A stretch of DNA of 64,000 bases from assembly GCF_902726655.1 (NCBI RefSeq), contig NZ_CACVAN010000001.1, forward strand, positions 496,001-560,000, read 5' to 3'. The DNA is from Virgibacillus ihumii (GTDB taxonomy: Bacteria; Bacillota; Bacilli; Bacillales; Amphibacillaceae). The notes beneath the pieces were generated by a model, which saw nothing but the letters and a program-made list of their open reading frames with translations, did not search any database and was not told the DNA's origin. Positions 61,293-64,000 of the stretch are shown here, piece by piece (position 1 is the first letter of the stretch; each line of letters opens with the position of its first letter). The translations under genes and the position numbers were made by a program.

Positions 61293-62576
61293 CTAAACTC
61301 CTATTATTTTCATCACAAAATGCAATAGGAACAAAGCAGATATAATAAGTAATACTGGTGACAGTTCCTTTTGTTTGCTTAAAGCCAATTTAACTATCGG
61401 ATATGCGATAAATCCGAATGCCATCCCATCAGCAATACTATAAGTGAATGGTATCATGGCTACAATCAGAAATGCAGGCATTGCTTCCGACATATCATCC
61501 AATGGTACATGTCGGATATTCTGAGCCATTAAGACACCAACAATAATTAGTATGGGACTGATTGCAGTGTCTGGTATCATGGAAATCCATGGAATGATAA
61601 ACAGTGTTCCCAAAAACAACAGTCCCGCTGTAACAGCAGCTTTTCCGGTTTTGCCATTGGACGTCAATACAGCTGCATTTTCTGCCGCTGAAACAGTTGG
61701 TGATGTTCCAAAAAATGCACACATCAATGATGAAAATGCTGTTGCCTTGTACGCCTTGTTATAGCTGTTGTCACGATTAAGCATGTGAAGCTGTCCGTGC
61801 AATAGACCCATATTCTCAAATACAAGAATAACGGTCAGTGGGAAAACAGCCAGCCAAAATTCCAGTTCACTTACTGCTGTAAACAAAGGAATGAACAGCA
61901 TTTCTTCCGCATTAATGCTGATGGAACTTCTTGCTGTATCCAGTATGCCAGACAAATAGGCGAGAATAGTTCCTGCAATCATGGTAACCAGAAAGTTTGC
62001 CGGTATATTTTTCATGAATAGGAATATCGCGAGAAATAATGTGAGCAAACTGACAATAAATACAGGCGATGTGAAGTCGCCAATTGCAACAATCGTTTGT
62101 TCTCCCCTGACGATCAGACCGCTTTTTTCGAGTCCAATCAAAATCAGGAAAAAGCCGAGTCCGACTGTAATCGCATGTTTTAATGATTCCGGTATTGCCT
62201 GTTTTAATACGGTTCCCAGCTTTGTGAATGCTGTTATCAAAAACAAAAGCGAGGCAACCAAAATGACAGCCAATGCTTCCTGAAATGATAGCCCGGTACC
62301 TTCCACAATGGAATAAGCAAATAATGCATTGATTCCCATTCCGGGAATTAAAATTAACGGCAGTCTGGCGAAAATCCCCATCAGTACTGACCCTGCAAAA
62401 CTTGCCAGTATCGTTGCAATCATTCCACTTTCAAGTGATATTCCTGTTTCACTGAGAATAGATCCATTTACAGCAACAATATAAACCGTTGTAAGATATC
62501 CAACCAACCCGGCGATAATTTCCGTACGCCAATTTCCGGCAGTTTGTATCTTACCGTTATTGTTGTTATAAGGCAT
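61293..62576 (-). CDS. NCS2-type purine permease (AzgA/PbuO/PbuG-like)
   Basis: 427-residue transporter with about 12 membrane segments. The AzgA-type signatures are present: GLVGYLTTVYIVAVN near the N terminus, LILIPGMGINALFAYS, FENMGLLHGQ, and the substrate region FGTSPTVSAAENAA (usual form ...GTSTVTSYIES/AEGA). Members take up adenine, guanine or hypoxanthine with protons. ATG at 62576, with GGAGATA upstream. No full purine riboswitch is visible in the leader. Confidence 0.9.
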   Translation of the reverse strand: MPYNNNNGKIQTAGNWRTEIIAGLVGYLTTVYIVAVNGSILSETGISLESGMIATILASFAGSVLMGIFARLPLILIPGMGINALFAYSIVEGTGLSFQEALAVILVASLLFLITAFTKLGTVLKQAIPESLKHAITVGLGFFLILIGLEKSGLIVRGEQTIVAIGDFTSPVFIVSLLTLFLAIFLFMKNIPANFLVTMIAGTILAYLSGILDTARSSISINAEEMLFIPLFTAVSELEFWLAVFPLTVILVFENMGLLHGQLHMLNRDNSYNKAYKATAFSSLMCAFFGTSPTVSAAENAAVLTSNGKTGKAAVTAGLLFLGTLFIIPWISMIPDTAISPILIIVGVLMAQNIRHVPLDDMSEAMPAFLIVAMIPFTYSIADGMAFGFIAYPIVKLALSKQKELSPVLLIISALFLLHFVMKIIGV

Positions 62577-62641
62577 GTTATCTCCTCATATTTAGCTGTC
62601 CCTCTCCCGCCCGATTATACGTACATAATCCACAATTGATT

Positions 62642-62670
62642 ATTATAGATATCTGGCGTTCGAAAGTCAA
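62642..62670 (-). promoter_or_regulatory. SigA promoter of the purine permease gene
   Basis: On the minus strand: TTGACT, a 17-bp spacer and TATAAT. A CGAAC pentamer, the core of PurR boxes, lies in the spacer, but no second box was identified. Confidence 0.75.
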
Positions 62671-62704
62671 TCCAATTGAAATTGTATTTGAATTGTCATT
62701 AATA

Positions 62705-62942
62705 AGATGGGGCTGGGACAAAAAGTGATTTATCAAAAGAAAAAACGAATTAAATGGTGGACTCAACCGCTCCGGAAATATACTTCGCTTTCCGCGGGCA
62801 GCTGTTGAGCCCTCCTCGTGCTTGCGCACTGCGGGGTCTCATCTAGGCCTGTCCCCCGCAGGAGTCTACGTATATTTCCTCCGCTAGTCTCTATAATTGT
62901 TCGTTTTTTGAATTGCACTTTTTGATTTGTCTCATCCTCTCT
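62705..62942. repeat. Dispersed repeat R1, copy 2
   Basis: About 238 bp, colinear with copy 1 at 5739-6038 but without its central 60 bp. The ends are imperfect inverted repeats (GGGGCTGGGACAAA and TTTGTCTCATCC). GGAAATATAC (62774-62783) and GTATATTTCC (62870-62879) form a perfect inner dyad. It abuts the stop codon of the DUF2252 gene. Confidence 0.85.
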
Positions 62943-62945
62943 ATA

Positions 62946-64000
62946 TTACATATCATAGTTTTTCCGGCACCATTGAATGAATAAGTTAAAATCTTCGTTG
63001 ACCTGTTTTTTATAATAGACAGTAGCTGCAATCATTTGCGAAATAAAGCCATCATATTCATTGCCGATCGCTTTGATAATCTCTTCTTCACTTTGGTGGG
63101 TCAGAATTAGTTCATCCGCACGGGCATGTGCTTTGGCGGTAACTCTTCCCATCATTGCCACTGTTTCTTTCATATTTTCCATCGTGGTCAGATCATGTGG
63201 GTCAACACCTTCATCATACGGTGAGTTTTCGCGCACATAAAAATGATGGTCGCCTATCGTAAAGTAGCCAAGGTACGGGTCCTGCAAATATTGCATTGCT
63301 TTTTGAGCGGTGATAACGCGTTTTCCCTGATGAAACGGATTATCCGAAAACAGCTCATCATATGGGAAGAAATGCTTTGCAGCCGGCATGCGTGCTTCTT
63401 TAGCTTCAAGCACAATGTCGCCAAGATCACCTTTCGTGTCACCTTCAACCAGAATATAGTAACGAACCAGACCGATTGATCCGGTTCCTGCCCCGATTTT
63501 TTTTACCACATCTTTAATTTGATAAAATTCGTCGGGCTGTTTGTTTTCCGGTTCTATCGAATTTATATATTCATGCCAGTTAGCTTCCAATTCGGCTCGT
63601 TCGTCACCTGATAAATGCACGAGTCCGTCCATGTCCCGGAATTTTCGGTCACTGCCATTAATCGTCGTAATCGCATTTAATACTTCATTGGACTCCCTTC
63701 CTGGCAATTCCTGGACGACCTTTAAAACAGGTCCTTTCGTATTTGTTTCGTCAAAATTCAAGGTATCCGGCTGTTCGCCATTTGTGGCAAATTCCTTAAG
63801 TTGTGAATAGTACATCTCCAAATACGTTTTGATCAATTCATATTGCGCTTTTTCGTCAAATTTCAGTTCTTCACTGTATAGTGCTATGCTGACGGCCATT
63901 CGGAGCACATCATAAATGTATGAACCAAAGTAACCTTCGTCAAAATCGTTTGTGTCATATACAATGTGTCCTTCCCTGTTTTTAAATGCACCGAAATTTT
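62946..64000 (-). CDS. DUF2252 family protein (5' end outside window)
   Basis: The minus-strand frame stays open to the right edge, so the N terminus is missing; about 351 residues are visible. NFGAFKNREGHIVYDTNDFDEG at the edge matches the DUF2252 motif (kinase-like fold: 'ENFG...DxNDFDE'). Later GAGTGSIGLVRYYILVEG and LVHLSGDERAELEANW fit. Function is unknown; the fold suggests nucleotide or phosphate binding. A GTG at 63908 is internal, not the start. Confidence 0.85.
   Translation of the reverse strand, partial: NFGAFKNREGHIVYDTNDFDEGYFGSYIYDVLRMAVSIALYSEELKFDEKAQYELIKTYLEMYYSQLKEFATNGEQPDTLNFDETNTKGPVLKVVQELPGRESNEVLNAITTINGSDRKFRDMDGLVHLSGDERAELEANWHEYINSIEPENKQPDEFYQIKDVVKKIGAGTGSIGLVRYYILVEGDTKGDLGDIVLEAKEARMPAAKHFFPYDELFSDNPFHQGKRVITAQKAMQYLQDPYLGYFTIGDHHFYVRENSPYDEGVDPHDLTTMENMKETVAMMGRVTAKAHARADELILTHQSEEEIIKAIGNEYDGFISQMIAATVYYKKQVNEDFNLFIQWCRKNYDM

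Noticed and set aside
62577..62641. Purine riboswitch in the permease leader
   Set aside because: A TATAATC-like start is visible on the minus strand, but the core segments of the aptamer (TTTCTACC and CCGTAAA type) are absent.

Overview
The window comes from a low-G+C, Gram-positive, endospore-forming member of the Bacillaceae. The evidence is the set of spoIIGA, sigE, sigG and spoVM genes, a T-box on ileS, PyrR-type attenuators, and long blocks in Bacillus subtilis gene order. Protein wording and dispersed-repeat content resemble the halotolerant Virgibacillus/Oceanobacillus/Lentibacillus group; that placement is inference. No tRNA, rRNA, CRISPR array, prophage or replication origin was seen.

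Region 1 (1-17.6 kb) is the division and sporulation cluster: end of divIB, ftsA, ftsZ, an inserted ABC transporter pair, spoIIGA-sigE-sigG, then ylmC, ylmD, ylmE, sepF, ylmG, ylmH, divIVA, ileS with its T-box, lspA and an rluD-type gene. FtsA, FtsZ, SepF and DivIVA build and place the septum. SpoIIGA is the protease that activates pro-SigE after asymmetric division, and SigG takes over in the forespore. Readable control sites include a consensus SigH promoter before ftsA, a wide-spaced Spo0A-type promoter candidate before spoIIGA, and a SigF/SigG promoter before sigG.

Region 2 (17.6-28.0 kb) is a complete de novo UMP operon: pyrR, pyrB, pyrC, carA, carB, pyrK, pyrD, pyrF, pyrE. It is driven by one strong promoter and has two PyrR-binding attenuators. 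The uracil permease gene pyrP, which sits between pyrR and pyrB in B. subtilis, is absent. Most genes overlap their neighbours.

Region 3 (28.0-40.3 kb) is an accessory segment in the slot between pyrE and rqcH, where B. subtilis carries its cysH sulfate operon. It holds two aldehyde dehydrogenases, an NTF2-fold protein behind an 8-codon mini-ORF, a cluster of very small ORFs with their own promoter and terminators, a CPBP membrane protease, a class A penicillin-binding protein with a long acidic tail, an intact IS256-family element with a perfect 8-bp target duplication, a gene remnant, a methyltransferase, a LysR regulator and an Ohr peroxidase.

Region 4 (40.3-61.2 kb) returns to B. subtilis order: rqcH (divergent), a calcium-type P-ATPase, yicC/yloC, remA, gmk, rpoZ, coaBC, priA, fmt, rsmB, prpC, prkC, rsgA, rpe, thiN, spoVM, rpmB (divergent), yloU and fakA. 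Two genes expected in this block, def (between priA and fmt) and rlmN (between rsmB and prpC), are missing from their usual places.

Region 5 (61.2-64 kb) breaks the synteny with a purine permease and a DUF2252 gene cut by the window edge. Two families of dispersed, structured intergenic repeats run through the window: R1 (two copies, 240-300 bp) and R2 (two full copies and one shortened copy, about 92 bp).
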